64,000 nt of DNA from Przewalskia tangutica (taxonomy: Eukaryota > Streptophyta > Magnoliopsida > Solanales > Solanaceae), in contig CM056728.1 in assembly GCA_029844215.1 (NCBI GenBank), forward strand, positions 83,017,676 to 83,081,675. Reading direction: 5' to 3'. The notes beneath the pieces were generated by a model. The model was given only the letters and a program-made list of their open reading frames with translations, did not search any database and had not been told where the DNA came from. Of the stretch, positions 1 to 12,271 are shown piece after piece. The position numbers and the translations under genes were made by a program. Positions within the stretch are counted from its first letter, which is position 1, and every line of letters starts with the position of its first letter.

Positions 1-329
1 ATGTAAGGAAATTGTTTTGGTTTATTTAAAAGATAGTTACTCTATTTTGATACTACTGTATCGCGTGACTTTGCGTAAAGAACGGATCTTTTTTTTTAGA
101 GTTGAAGATGTAGTACTTTAGGTTAAACCCCATTTGTCGATACGAAATAAAAGTACTGTGTGAGTAACTTGACTATGTTACTTGTGATAGCCTTGTAATA
201 CCTTCTTGTTGGTTTGATAAGTAAACACGCATGATGCTACGCGTGTTAGCTGTCTCAGACGCTTGTAAAGGGGTTTTCTTGTGCTTACGTTGTTTAACGA
301 TAGCGCTAGTATTATATCACTTACCCCCT
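1..329 (+). mobile_element. Outer LTR fragment, left part (interrupted by element B)
   Basis: This is the middle of a ~3-kb Gypsy LTR. It aligns by eye with 2279-2520, 32130-32380 and 39290-39630, sharing landmarks such as ATTGTTTTGGTTTA and GATAAGTAAACA. It stops at ..TTACCCCCT, where a second LTR begins (TGTTACACCCC at 330). The expected continuation (CGACTTGTTATGCC) is found at 33231, directly after the end of element B, so the two pieces were once contiguous. It keeps a ~70-bp segment (around 80-160) that both LTRs of element B lack, so this left part is B0/A-like rather than B-like. The upstream end lies outside the window. Confidence 0.85.
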
Positions 330-819
330 TGTTACACCCCGTAGTTCAGCATGTATACGAGGACGCACGCATTTGAGAATACGACATTAAAATCGGAAAG
401 AAGAAAGACGTGATTTTTCACTTAAAAGTTTCCTGATTTTTGTGAAGGAAAAGGTTCGTTAACGGAATTGATTCCCAGATTTGGTATTCGGACTTTTTGA
501 ATATTTGAGAATTATGGAATTTTATTTCCTAATTGGTCACGCAGCCCATGAGGAATTTACTTGTAGGGCCCACTTTATTTTCGGAATTTGTGGCATTACT
601 AATATTTTCTAAGATGAAATATTTTGATGAGTAGTGAGGCTTACACATGGCACCCTACGTGGCCCTATGGTCAAAAATTGGGGGCCTGACGCTTTTGCCA
701 CATGTCTCATCACAAGGACACTTGTCTCAAAGTCATGTGACATTTGGTTGGAAGAACCCACACACACTTGTCCCTAATCCTCACCATACACTTGCTTTGA
801 TCTTGACCATTGATTTCTC

Positions 820-826
820 TATAATA
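820..826 (+). promoter_or_regulatory. Degraded LTR TATA box
   Basis: The sequence TATAATA occupies the place where the sister LTRs have TATAAATACCC, about 490 bp into the LTR. It is probably the core promoter position of element B, weakened by an A loss. Assigned by position and comparison only. Confidence 0.45.
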
Positions 827-2761
827 CCCTTGAGTGCAAGACTAATTTCATCCACACTTGAGATAGTTTCTAGGCAAAAAATAATCCTCCCCTCTCCTTG
901 TGGTTCTCGGTTTTAAGCCCTCCCCTTAGCCAAAAGTTGTCCAAAAATCCTTAAACTTATAAGTGTTCTTCCTTAGGGTGTTAGAAGATTGTGTACCAAG
1001 AGTTGAAAGATTTCACACCCCTAGCCCTAGAATCCTCACTGCTAATAAACTTGCCATGGCTCGAGCCTAGTTCTTCACTTTTGGAGTCGATCTCAAGAGG
1101 AATTGGTTAGGAGCGTATAAGTATTTCTCGAGCGGCTTGGAGCGTAAGGAATCGAGCTAAACGCTGCTCAGATCGACTTGTAAATCTTGGATAATTTTGG
1201 GCTTATCGAGGTAATGATCTTCGTCCCCAATCAGAATTGGATATTACATATTGTAGTAGCTTAGAATCGAGTATAAGATATATTGGAAGAATAATTATAA
1301 AGAATTGAATCAGATTTACATTGACCGATTTACAGAGACTTGTAGTATTATCATGGCAAGGTGTACACGCCCGGAAGACGTAACACCCCTGAGGTCGGCT
1401 CGTAGCGCCACGATAGAGGAGCAGTAGTTTGTGGTTACGGGGAGGTGCCGCCGAATTTTCCGTAGAATAAGGAACCTGTACTTAGAAATATTCTACAAGG
1501 ATCTAGAAGTTAATAAACCGCTTTATGGCCATTATAGTCAAGTACTACGAGTAGCGATTCTACTTTAAGTGGAAAAGATAGCAGGTTATAGTACTTGGAG
1601 CATTTTGCTTATTGTCGATAATCGTCGCGAGGTACGTGTTCATCTTCCTATCCTTTCTAGCATGATATTTGTGAAATATATATATAAGAGACGCACGGTG
1701 TTTAAAGGAATTTGATTTTCCTTTGTTTCCTTGACTTGATTCCAAAGTTAAGTGACTTGTTATGAAATATTAAGGACTTGAATTATGTTAAAAGTTGTAA
1801 AACCTCACCTATGAGTAATGGTGTGTGGTCTTAAAGAATAAAGTTATCTTGATTTCAAAATAAGAATAGTTGTCCTTGGTTGGTTTAAAACATAAAGTGT
1901 TATAATAGCTTTACGGAAGTTATTTATAACGACTTTATGAAAACAAAAGAATGGTTTTATCATTGATTTAAATGATAACTCGACATTTAAAAGTTGGAGG
2001 TGGTTTCTAAAAGATATGATTTAAAGATTAAGAGGCTGATTTTTTGAAAGTAAAGAGACTTGACTTATAAACAACTTGATTTTGGGAAAGGAGAAGTAAC
2101 TTGATTTAAAGGTATAGGTTACTTGTTTTTAACAGAGTAAGACACTTGGTTTAAAAAGTATATCGCTACTTGCCTTTAAAAAGGAAAAAGTGTCTTTGTT
2201 TTGCTAAGGCATGGTTTTGTCTTAAAATGGTTTAAAAATAAGGCATGCTTTTGTCTTAAGATTAGTTTAAAAGAAGGTATGGAAATTGTTTTGGTTTACT
2301 TAAAAGATAGTTACTCTATTTTGATACTACGTATCGTGGTGACTTTTGGTGAGTAACTTGACTACGCGTCGTCGTGATAGCTTTGTAATACTTTCGTTGG
2401 TTTGATAAGTAAACATGTTATGACGCTACGGTGTTGTCTTGTGACGCTTTGTGTGCGGGTTTTTCTTGTTGTGCTTATGTTGTTTAACGATAAGCGCTAT
2501 GCCGATATTATATCACTACCCCCGACTTGTTATGCCGAGGGTTAGCCGCTCGATGCGGCGAATACCTCACGCGGTTCTGTGACCACGCGAGTCAGCGGAG
2601 TTCCAGATGATCACTCGGTGTGTTACCCGATACGAGGAATACCTCACGCGGTCTCACAGGACTACGCGGATCGCGGAGTCCAGTTGATGCCGAGGGTTAG
2701 CTACCTCGGCGCGAGGAATACCTCATGCGACCAGTGGTCTATGCGATCGCTAAGTTCCGTG

Positions 2762-2766
2762 ATTAG
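2762..2766. repeat. Target-site duplication of element C (left copy, ATTAG)
   Basis: ATTAG directly precedes TGTAACGCCC and recurs at 11637-11641 directly after the other end (..GGGTATAACA). The unoccupied paralogous site in the sister LTR reads GGATTAGGCTCGC at 32608-32620 with a single ATTAG. This confirms a 5-bp integrase-type duplication. Confidence 0.93.
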
Positions 2767-5700
2767 TGTAACGCCCAAAATCGGGCCCACATCGGTGCCT
2801 TACCCCGGCACCCTAGCCGATACAACATCGTAGAAAAACCAATGGAAATAAAAACTTACACATGAAACGAGAGATATAAAAATAAACAAAGCAACCAAAA
2901 CAATGCTTTCAAGATATACATAAAACTCAATAGCTTTAATCTTTACAACCCTCGCCACAACTGCATTTACAGCACTTCTAAGATTTATATTAACAACTAT
3001 GACGACAGGCCTCGCCATACCCCGAACGCATAAGAACTTAATGCACTGTGGTAACATACCAAAGATAAGCTCCGATGGAACGGAGCTTCCCAAAACGCTG
3101 AAATGAGATCCTAAACGCGTGGATCGATAACCGACGCACTTACTCATGCAGATTAACGCAGCCTCAAGGAGGTCAAGACAACAGTACTAAGTATGTGAAA
3201 TCAGAATACTGAAATGAAATCATAATAGTCTATATAAAGGTGAGACATGTATGATGACCAAACTACAGTATATAACATATAACCAGTTACATCAAGACAG
3301 GGACTCACGCCCTCCAAATTATCACTCGTGCCCGTGGAATTTCTTCCTCACTGCCGGCAGTTTATGATATAACAATACCAAGGATTATACATGAACACCA
3401 GGTCCCACCTGTGTTATAAAAACCGTACAGGACCAGTACAACTACCGGATCCGACTGCATCAATAATACAATGCAACCAAAACACGGCCGATACGGCAAG
3501 CGCGAGAGCCGACCATCGGATATCAAGGCGGCCACGCACCGATCGGCAAGTACGAGGGTCACCACCAGAACCAAGGTCAGATTACGAACTTCGCTACTAC
3601 ATCGAACGGCGTCGCGAGGGCCGACACGTACCAAGGCCGAATCACCACGAGATCGGCAAGTACGAGAGCCACCACCAGTGACCAAGGCCGAACAAGAATA
3701 AACCCGCGGAGAGCTAGTCCATGGAATAACACTATCAATGCGAGCATACCCGTGGAATTCTCCATCACCGCCAAAGACGCCCAAGTAAGTTCTCAATAAG
3801 TCGACCTACCTCTATCGAGACGCCAGAATACAGAATACCACACTTGCACAACAAAGGCTATCATCACAAGATAGGCAAGTTTCACAACAACAAGCATAGG
3901 CAAGTTTCACAACAACAAGCATAGCAAGTTTCACACAACTCAAAGTACTTTCATTTTATGCCAAAGTCCGGTTTTTTTTACCCCAAAGTACTACATAATG
4001 CTAAGTTCTTTTAAAAGAGATCCATTACTTTTATAAAAGTCACCCGACACCGTAGTATTAGAATGACTAACCCACATTCCTTTTCAAAATCAAGTAACAA
4101 CATTCTTTCCTAAGTTCCGCTTGCCTAGTTTCAATTACTCAAGCTTCTCATTTTCAAATGGTTTCATAGTTCATAAACTTAATCACTTGATTCCTTTTAG
4201 AACAATCGAGTAAATTATGTCGCACGCGAGAGTAGGTTATTCTTGTTTACAACATTCTTATTACAAAGAACATGATCTAGAAAATGTAATATCATTTTGT
4301 CTCATCTTAGTTTCTATGCAGATGGAGGTTTCACCGTTTTAATACAATTCATCATTATTCAATACATTTTCCTTTATTAACGCCGCAGCTGGTCCTGTCG
4401 ATACACATTCTGATTTCCAAATCAAGAAACATTATCCCTTTAAATAAAACCAAGTACTCATTACTCACGAACGAGGTTTCACACAAACATTCACTTTTAA
4501 AACAAATAAGTTAAGCTCTTATCTTATAAGATCAAGTCTCTTAACTTCTAACATCAAGAACCATTTTCTTTACCTCTTAAGACATTATACCTAACTCCCC
4601 ATCAAGCTAGTATAACTCTTTTAAAAACCTTTAAAACCAAGTGTTACTCTCCCTTCAAAACGATTTAGAAATCTTTTGAAATACATCAAGTTCTTTATTA
4701 TAACGACCCAAGCCAGTTATAAATCAAATCAATTATCTTTGAAAAACCAAAAAACATTTTATTACCTAAATAAAGTCATATAACCAACTTCCCATAAAGC
4801 CGCTATAACACTTTATGTTTCAAACCAATCAAATACATTAAACACACGACGCTCACCGCACTACATAGTTACACACATATCACGCCAGAAGAGATAGGAA
4901 GAGGTTCACATACCTCGCGACGATTATCGCATAATAAGCAAAAGCTCCAAGTACTACAACCTTGCTAGCCCTTTCCACTCCGAGTAGAATACGCTACTCT
5001 TAGTACTTTCACCTATAAAGGCCACAACCGCTCATTAACTTTTAAACACATGTTTTCATCTTCTACGTAAAATTGCAAAGACCTCCCCGCACAAACAGAA
5101 ATCTCCTCCTCAAACGAGGCCGCTACCAAGCCAACTGGGGGTTTTACACGCCTAACCTGGACGTGTGTACAATTCTACACAAGTTCATCGTAATACACCC
5201 ATGTAAATACAATCTTCTTTTCTATATTCTTCAGGCTTAAGTCAAAAGACATTGCCGCAGTACTAAGCTTAGTTCTATATAAATTATACTTCAACTATAT
5301 TCTAACAACATTTAATTTCCAATTACAACTAGAGGGACAAGATAATTACCTCTATAATCCCATAATTATACAAGTTAAATTTCGATCCTTAGCAACGCTT
5401 AGCTCCAACTCGTGCTCCATCCCGCTCCAAACAACCCTTAGAAGTTCTAACCAACTTCTACTTAAATACTTCAATCAATCAACGAAGATTTTCTTGGTTT
5501 CATTTGAGACTAAAGGGACAAAAGGTAGTATTTCCTGCTCTACGATGAGGTATCTTCGGGATACTACAAGGCACAAGGCTAAGGTATTTTGGGCAATATA
5601 ACAATACTGGAAGACAACTTTCTACCATGGGTAGGCTGGCTAGCACAACTAGGCTAGGGTGAGGTGTTCTCGCCAAAGGCCACACGGTGCTGAGGTGAAG

Positions 5701-6208
5701 GCTCCTGCTTAGAGCTCACAGTGATGAGAGGGTTTCAAGACTTGAAGTTTTGGAACGGATGAAGTCTCCACATCTATGGGTATTTATAGCAAAACCAAAG
5801 GCCAACCAAGGCCAAGATCCTCCCAAGTGTATAGCAGTGTAAGGGCAAGATTAAGCCAAGTGCACCCTAAACCCTACTCCACAAAACACGGCACAAGACA
5901 AGGCACAAAACAAGGCCAAAACAAGGCACAAAATAAGGGCCAATAGGCCTCAAACCCGTGACTAATTCGCCAACCCAACGCTTCACTGAGGTGACAAGTG
6001 TCACCTCCCATTGGTCCAAAACATTTCGTTTCTAAAAATTGCAAAAATGCTAAACGACATAGCCGGAATTTTCCCTACTTAAAGTCGTGGAAAACGCTTC
6101 GCCGAAAAACGACTCTCTACGGGTCAGGCACAAAAATTTCAAACATGCCTAACTTAAGGCTCAAAATTGCACGCACGCCCATACGCATACTGAAAATACG
6201 GTATAACA
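2767..6208 (-). repeat. Element C 3' LTR
   Basis: Aligns along its whole length with 8191-11636. Visible parts in window order: the element's terminal end (TGTAACGCCCAAAATCGGGC), a GC-rich minisatellite-like stretch with GATCGGCAAGTACGAG motifs (3490-3680), a long AT-rich centre, an inverted TATA box at 5781-5788 and the element-start end GTATAACA at 6201-6208. No gene is supported within it. Confidence 0.92.
5781..5788 (-). promoter_or_regulatory. TATA box of element C 3' LTR
   Basis: TATTTATA on the plus strand reads TATAAATA in element orientation, about 420 bp into the LTR. It matches the TATA position of every other LTR in the window. Transcription is inferred to start shortly downstream, towards lower coordinates. 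Confidence 0.6.
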
Positions 6209-6220
6209 TTCTTCCTTAGA

Positions 6221-6238
6221 AACATTCGTCCCAATGTT
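6221..6238 (-). other. Hairpin next to the polypurine tract of element C
   Basis: AACATTCGTCCCAATGTT is an imperfect inverted repeat. Its plus-strand neighbour TTCTTCCTTAG (6209-6219) is the complement of the purine-rich CTAAGGAAGAA tract that directly precedes the 3' LTR. The same arrangement occurs in the other internal regions of this window. Confidence 0.7.
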
Positions 6239-6940
6239 CCTTCAAGGTCTCAAACAAACAGCGCCAAAGATAGTCTTCACCGCTATACGCATTTAAAACA
6301 ATCATGCCACACCGCCACAAAAACACACGCTCACTTCTCCTCTCTCGTAGAACTCGTCACTTAACACTGAACTCGCTCTAGTATCCGCATTCACACTTCG
6401 CCAACGCTTCGTTTCAACCCTCGAGTCACTACCTCCAAACTTGGTCATCTTACTAACTTCGATCTTCTAAGGCCGCTCCCGCCCCACGATCCGCTCGTCG
6501 AACACACCCACCAACTCATACGATGGTCATACAAACTGGGCCTAGCATCCTCGCGACTTACCACCGGGCGACCACCCAGACCGGCCCCACCCCAACCGGT
6601 TACGGTTGACCCAAACGGTCCTCAACCCGACTTCAATCACACAACTCTTGTTCCCCGATCCTAACAATCTTACTATTTCACATCACGAAAGCTACCACTT
6701 CCATCTCACACTACCTGTGACTTACCCTTTCACTAACTGTGTTTCTAAATCACATTTTAGCACAAAGCTATCCAAACATAACATTAAACACATCAACAAC
6801 GTAAACAAAACTCTAGAGGTTGGCGATATACTCAAACTAGGCGGTTCAAGGACCGCTTAAAATCGGGAACTCCCATCAAGGACTTCTACCGGCCTCCGGT
6901 ACAAACATCCCGCTCGCTACAAGGTGAAGAACCCGCGAAT
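6239..6940 (-). other. Element C spacer between Gag remnant and polypurine tract
   Basis: About 700 bp with no recognisable domain. Integrase, which occupies this position in A, B, B0 and F, is absent. The sequence passes from the block before integrase directly to the block after it at about 6450-6505, the same breakpoint as in element D. Confidence 0.6.
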
Positions 6941-6944
6941 CGCT

Positions 6945-7997
6945 TCTAGTAGTCCATGCTATCTCTACCAAGCATACTCGCCTGGACAATTTCTGCCGAT
7001 GGCCCCGCTGGCCGCAAAATAAACAATCTCCCGAAAGTTAGTACGACACTTCCTTACGGCTTCCACAACGCCACACCGAGACAAGGGCAATCTCATCCGC
7101 GAGCACTCCGCTTCCTAAAATCAAACCCGAGCCCCGACCGCCTCCCGAATATCCCGGCGTCCCGAAAGCCGCGAGGACCACTCAGACCGACGGAGGTACA
7201 TAACTAGTTCGGCACGAGGCGGTCCGCCGAAGTCACCAAAGGACCTCGCTGCTCGCCCTCTTCGCCGACTTTGGTCATTCCGCCGATTTATCCGCTCACA
7301 TCCAAGTGTATACGCCGCACGCGGTAATGTCCATGCCCTACCAAGAGCTACACCGAACAACTCTCGCAAGGCAATCATCGAGCCTCAGAATATATCGCGC
7401 ACTCGATCCTCCATATCAAGCATTAACGCGGACGCACGCCAATGAGTCGAACTCACATTGTACTCAACCGCACGCCTGCTCGCCAGAATACCAAAAATTG
7501 CTTACCGAGCCTCTCATCCGGGAGGCAAGAAATGTGCAAGAAAGGCCTCGAGAACTCGCTCCATACCGCTGGAAGGCATGCTCTCCTCGACAGCTCCCAA
7601 GAATCAAACTGGGCCGATCGCGGTATCACGCATTGACGTGGAACCTAGTGGCCACCGACTGATCTCCGATGCCTGATCACTCACGATCCGGTCAGAATCG
7701 CTTTGATGAACTCCTCGCGATCATCCTCGTGCCTCGACCCATAAAACTCGCGGCCTACAACTCGTAAAAATCCCGTGAGCCTCTAACTATCTGATCTAAA
7801 GTGAACCATCGGTGCTATCGAACCGCCGGCCCAAAATTATCTCAAGCATGGCTACAACCCCGCCATTAATCGGGCCCACTCTTGTATCTCATCTCCTCTC
7901 GCCTGCATCGCGGATCGAGGCTCGTGTATCGGGTCTCGCCACGTTTACTCGCAGCCTCACGCTTTGCCCTTCTCGGGCCCGGTTTTACGCGAGGCAT
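6945..7997 (-). pseudogene. gag remnant of element C
   Basis: Gag is the capsid/nucleocapsid polyprotein that would package element RNA in cytoplasmic particles. The start chosen is the ATG at 7997-7995, whose peptide (MPRVKPGPRR) parallels the starts in D, F and B0. Going down, frames shift repeatedly: a segment equivalent to the Gag-core end (LARELFGVALGRAWTL, around 7330-7370) aligns with the DDYLVKGCTRVAFQSGMDIA region of B0. At about 6985-7025 a zinc knuckle reads CLFCGQRGHRQK, fitting CX2CX4H but with the last Cys lost. Several stops and indels break it, some possibly sequencing artefacts. No pol follows. Confidence 0.7.
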
Positions 7998-8177
7998 AAT
8001 CGTAAAAACGGCATGTCGAGGGTCCACCTTATCACACTCTAAGGCACGATCTCGTAACGAGAAGAATGGAAACTAACTCTTAAATGTCCTATAGCCTCTC
8101 GACATAGATGTGGTGCACAACACATCGATAATCAAGACTCTACTAGACACGGTCAGAGACACTTTCCGAGATTAATC

Positions 8178-8190
8178 GCCTGATATCACT
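8178..8190 (-). other. Primer-binding site of element C
   Basis: GCCTGATATCACT, adjacent to the LTR start at 8191, is a damaged form of the complement of AGTGGTATCAGGC. The sister elements have TGGTATC..GAGC here, which fits the 3' end of plant initiator tRNA-Met. Position and comparison support it. Confidence 0.65.
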
Positions 8191-11100
8191 TGTAACGCCC
8201 AAAATCGGGCCCACATCGTGCCTTACCCCGCACCCTAGTGATACAACATCGTAGAAAACCAATAAATAAAACTTTACACATGAAATGAGATATATAAAAT
8301 AAACAAAGCAACTAAAATAAATGCTTTCAAGATATACATAAAACTCAATGGGGCTTAACTTTTTACAACCTCGCCACAACCGCATTTCATGTACTCTAAG
8401 ATTTATATAACAACTATGACGACAGGCCCCGCCATACCCCGAACGCATAAGAACTTGCTGCACTGTGGTAACATACCAAAGATAAGCCTCCGACGGAACG
8501 AGCTTCCAAAACGCTGAAATGAGATCCTAAACGCGGATCGACAAATGACGCACTCTACTCAGCAGATGAACGCAGCCTCAAGGAGGTCGCGATAACAGAT
8601 ACTAAGTATGTGAAATCAGAATATCAGAAATGAAATCATAATAGTCTATATAAAGCAGAGACATGTATGATGCACCAAACTACAAGATATAACATATAAC
8701 CGCCATATCAAGACAGACTCACGCCTCCAAATTATCACTGTGTCTGTGGAATTTCTTCCTCATCGCCAGCTTTATGATATAACAATACCAAGGATTATAC
8801 ATGAACACCAGATCCCACCGTGTTATAAAACCGCATGTGACAAGTATAACTACCAGATCCGACCGTACTAATAATACAATGCAACCAAAACACGGCCGAC
8901 ACGGGCAAGTGCGTAGAGCCGATCATCGGATACTCAAGGCCGGCCACGCAAATCGATCGGCAAGTACGAGGGTCGACCACCAGAACTAAGGTCAGATTAC
9001 CGAAACTTCGCCACTACACCGAACGGGCTGCGCGAGGGTCGACCACGGGTACCAAGGCCGAACCACCATGACGGGCAAGTACGCAGAGCCACCACCGTGA
9101 CCAAGGCCGAACAAGAATAAACCTCACGGAGAGCTAGTCCATGGAATAACACTATCAATGCGAGCATACCCGTGGAATTCTCCATCACCGCCAAAGACGC
9201 CCAAGTAAGTTCTCAATAAGTCGACCGCCTCTATCGAGAGACGCCAGAATACGTAAATACCACACTTGCACAACAAAGGCTATCATCACAAAGATAGGCA
9301 AGTTTCACAACAACAAGCATAGGCAAGTTTCACAACAACAAGCATAGGCAAGTTTCACACAACTCAAAGTACTTTCATTTTACGCCAAAGTCCGGTTTTT
9401 ACCCCAAAGTACTACATACGTTAAGTTCTTTAAAAGAGATCCATTACTTTTATAAAAGTCACCCGATACCCGTAGTATTAGAACGACCAACCCACATTCC
9501 TTTTCAAAATCAAGTAACAACATTCTTTCCTAAGTTCCAGCTTGCCTAGTTTCAATTACTCAAGCTTCTCATTTTCAAATGGTTTCATAGTTCATAAACT
9601 TAATCACTTGATTCCTTTAGAACAATTGAGTAAATTATGTCAAGACGCAGAGTAGGTTATTCTTGTTTACAACATTCTTATTACAAGACTCATGATCTAG
9701 AAAATGTAATATCATTTTGTCTCATCTTAGTTTCTACGCAGATGGAGGTTTCACCGTTTTAATACACCATCATTATTCAATACATTTTCCTTTATTAACG
9801 CTGCAGTTGGTCCTGTCGATACACATTCGATTTCCAAATCAAGAAACATTATCCCTTTAAATAAAACCAAGTACTCATTACTCACGAATGAGGTTTCACA
9901 CAAACATTCACTTTTAAAACAAATAAGTTAAGTCTCTTATCTTATAAGATCAAGTCTCTTAACTTCTAACATCGTGAAACCATTTTCTTTACCTCTCTTA
10001 AGACATTATACCTAACTCCCATCAAGCTAGTATAACTCTTTAAAACCTTTAAAACTAAGTGTTACTCTCCCTTCAAAACGATTTAGAAATCTTTTGAAAT
10101 ACATCGTTCTTTATTATAACGCCCAAGCCATTATAAATCAAATCAATTATCTTTTAAAACCACAACCCATTTTCTTACCTACATAAAGTCGTTATAACTA
10201 ACTTCCCATAAAGCCGTTATAACACTTTATGTTTCAAACCAATCAAATACATTAAACACATGTACGTCACCGCATTACATAGTTACACACATATCATGCT
10301 GGAAGAGATATAAGAGGTTCACATACCTCGCGACGACATCGATAATAAGCAAAAGCTCCAAGTACTACAACCTTGCTAGCCCTTTCCACTCCTCGAGTAG
10401 AATACGCTACTCTTAGTACTTTCACCCATAAAGGCCACAACCGCTCATTAACTTTTAAACACATGTTTTCATCTTTCTACGTAAAATTCGCAGACCTCCC
10501 CGCAACAACAGAATCTCCTCCTCAAACGAGGCCGGCCACCAAGCCAACCAGTGGGGTTTTACACGCCTAACCTGACGTGTACAATTCTACACAAGTTCAT
10601 CGCAATACAATTCCATGTAAATACAGTTCAGTTCTTTTCTATATTCTTCAGGCTTAAGTCAAAAGACATTGCCGCAGTACTAAGCTTAGTTCTATATAAA
10701 GTATACTTCAACTATATTCTAACAACATGTAATTTCCAATTACAACTAGAGGGACAAGATAATTACCTCGATAAGCCCATAATTATCCAAGTTAAACGTC
10801 GATCCCAGCAACGCTTAGCTCCAACTCCGGTGCTCCATCCCGCTCCAAACAACCCTTAGAAGTTCTAACCAACTTCTACTTAAATACTTCAATCAATCAA
10901 CGAAGATTTTCTAGGTTTCTGGCTTGAGACTAAAGGACAAAAGGTAGTATTTCCGGCTCTACGATAGAGGTATCTTGGATACTACAAGGCACAAGGCTAA
11001 GGTATTTTGGGCAATATAACAATACTAAGACAACTTTCTACCAAGTGGGTAGGCCCTGGCCAGCACAACTAAAGCAGTGAGTGGTGTTCTCGCCAAAGGC

Positions 11101-11636
11101 CACACTGAAAGTGGAGGTGAAGGCCTCGCTAGAGCTCACAAAGTGAGGAGAGGGTTTCAAGACTTGAAGTTTTGGAACGGATGAAGTCTCCACATCTAGT
11201 GGTATTTATAAGAAACCAAAGGCCAACCATGGCCAAGATCCTCCCAAGTGTATAGCAAGTGTAAGTGGCAAGATTAAGCCAAGTGCACCCTAAACCCTAC
11301 TCCACAAAACACGGCACAAGACAAGGCACAAAACAAGGCCAAAACAAGGCACAAAATAAGGGCCAATAGGCCTCAAACCCGTGACTAATTCGCCAACCCA
11401 ACGCCACTGAGGTGACAAGTGTCACCCTCCCATTGGTCCAAAACATTTCGCCTCTCTGAAAATTCGCAAAAATGCTAAACGACATAGCCGAATTTTCCCT
11501 ACGAAAGCTGGAAAACGCTTCCGAAAAACGACTTTCACGGGGTTGTGCACAAAAATTTCGAAACATGCCTAACTTAAGGCTCAAAATTCGTACGTACGTC
11601 CATACGTACATACTCTGGAAAATACGGGGTATAACA
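8191..11636 (-). repeat. Element C 5' LTR
   Basis: Partner of 2767-6208 with the same ends (TGTAACGCCC and GGGTATAACA) and the same internal order. The inverted TATA box is at 11203-11210. Purine-rich and AT-rich centre; no gene is visible. Differences from the partner are mostly 1-3 bp indels in GC-rich stretches, with AT-rich stretches almost unchanged. Confidence 0.92.
11203..11210 (-). promoter_or_regulatory. TATA box of element C 5' LTR
   Basis: TATTTATA (TATAAATA in element orientation), about 430 bp from the start of the LTR. This would be the promoter driving element C RNA. Confidence 0.6.
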
Positions 11637-11641
11637 ATTAG
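11637..11641. repeat. Target-site duplication of element C (right copy, ATTAG)
   Basis: Second ATTAG, followed by GCTCGCATAATG, which continues the interrupted LTR of element B exactly as at 32615. Confidence 0.93.
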
Positions 11642-12254
11642 GCTCGCATAATGATACTATGGGCGATTGGCCTTGCTTCGATCATTAGCGGCCTAGAAAA
11701 GACCAGTTACGTTATACCTATTTTTGCTCTTGTTATGCTGTGGCACTATGTGCGGTTGAATTGGTTGTTCGTACGTATTTGTAATTGGTTTTAAAATGTT
11801 ATGATTTTATTTCAGTACTTTACAGTTTCACATACTTGGTACCTGTTGTACTAACCTCCTTCGGAGGGCTGCGTTCATGCCGCAGGTAGAGGTACACCAG
11901 TCGTCGATCCTCGCTCATAGGATCACAACAATATTGGGAAGCTCCGCTTCTCCGAGGCTTATCTTTCGTATAGTCCGTCAGAGTACTTACATTCGTGGTA
12001 TGGCGGCCCCGCCCCGTCAGAAGTTATGGTTATATTCTTAGAGTCCAGAGTAATCGCTGCATAGTGGTTTGTAAAAGGGATGTAACTGCTCGTGTTTAAT
12101 CATTTTTATATATACGCAGTAAAGGTGACCGCTTTGGTTAGCCTATTTTTCTTATCAGATATCTTGTTTCATGTAAGTTTTTTATTTCCACGATTTTCTC
12201 GATGTTGTATCACCAGGTGCCCGGTAGGCACCAACACGCCCGGCGGTCGTGACA
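11642..12254 (+). repeat. Element B 5' LTR, second part
   Basis: Continues the LTR after element C and matches 32615-33227. It contains GATGTTGTATCACCAGGTGC and ends with GTCGTGACA at 12254, next to the primer-binding site. Joined length with the first part is 3,050 bp. Confidence 0.88.
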
Positions 12255-12258
12255 AAAG

Positions 12259-12271
12259 TGGTATCGTGAGC
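12259..12271 (+). other. Primer-binding site of element B
   Basis: TGGTATCGTGAGC starts four bases after the LTR end. It is the initiator tRNA-Met complement TGGTATCAGAGC with CAG replaced by CGTG, an exchange seen repeatedly in this window and possibly a base-calling artefact. Confidence 0.8.

Larger units (their letters stand above)
330..2766 (+). repeat. Element B 5' LTR, first part
   Basis: This part begins TGTTACACCCCGTAG and runs to CCGTGATTAG, where element C enters. It corresponds to the first ~2.4 kb of the 3' LTR at 30156. A degraded TATA-like box lies at 820-826 (TATAATA, versus TATAAATA in the sister LTR), followed by the conserved downstream stretch with TTCATCCACACTT. Near its right end (2525-2760) there are three copies of a ~75-bp GC-rich repeat containing GAGGAATACCTC. 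No gene is visible; this is LTR sequence throughout. Confidence 0.85.
2767..11636 (-). mobile_element. Element C: complete-ended, Gag-only Ty3/Gypsy element nested in B's 5' LTR
   Basis: An 8,870-bp element on the minus strand with LTRs 2767-6208 (3,442 bp) and 8191-11636 (3,446 bp), flanked by ATTAG on both sides. In element orientation the LTRs begin TGTTATACC and end GGGCGTTACA, unlike the GTCGTGACA end of its relatives, so C is a distinct subfamily. The internal region is only 1.98 kb: PBS-like site, Gag remnant with one CCHC knuckle, a spacer, then hairpin and polypurine tract. There is no protease, reverse transcriptase or integrase. The LTRs are highly similar apart from short indels at GC-rich sites. 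It is younger than B, in which it sits. Confidence 0.93.

Noticed and set aside
3362..3796. Overlapping 60-144-codon open frames on both strands
   Set aside because: They sit in a GC-rich repeat inside the C 3' LTR. Both strands are open because of composition, and the sister LTR (8795-9194) breaks them.
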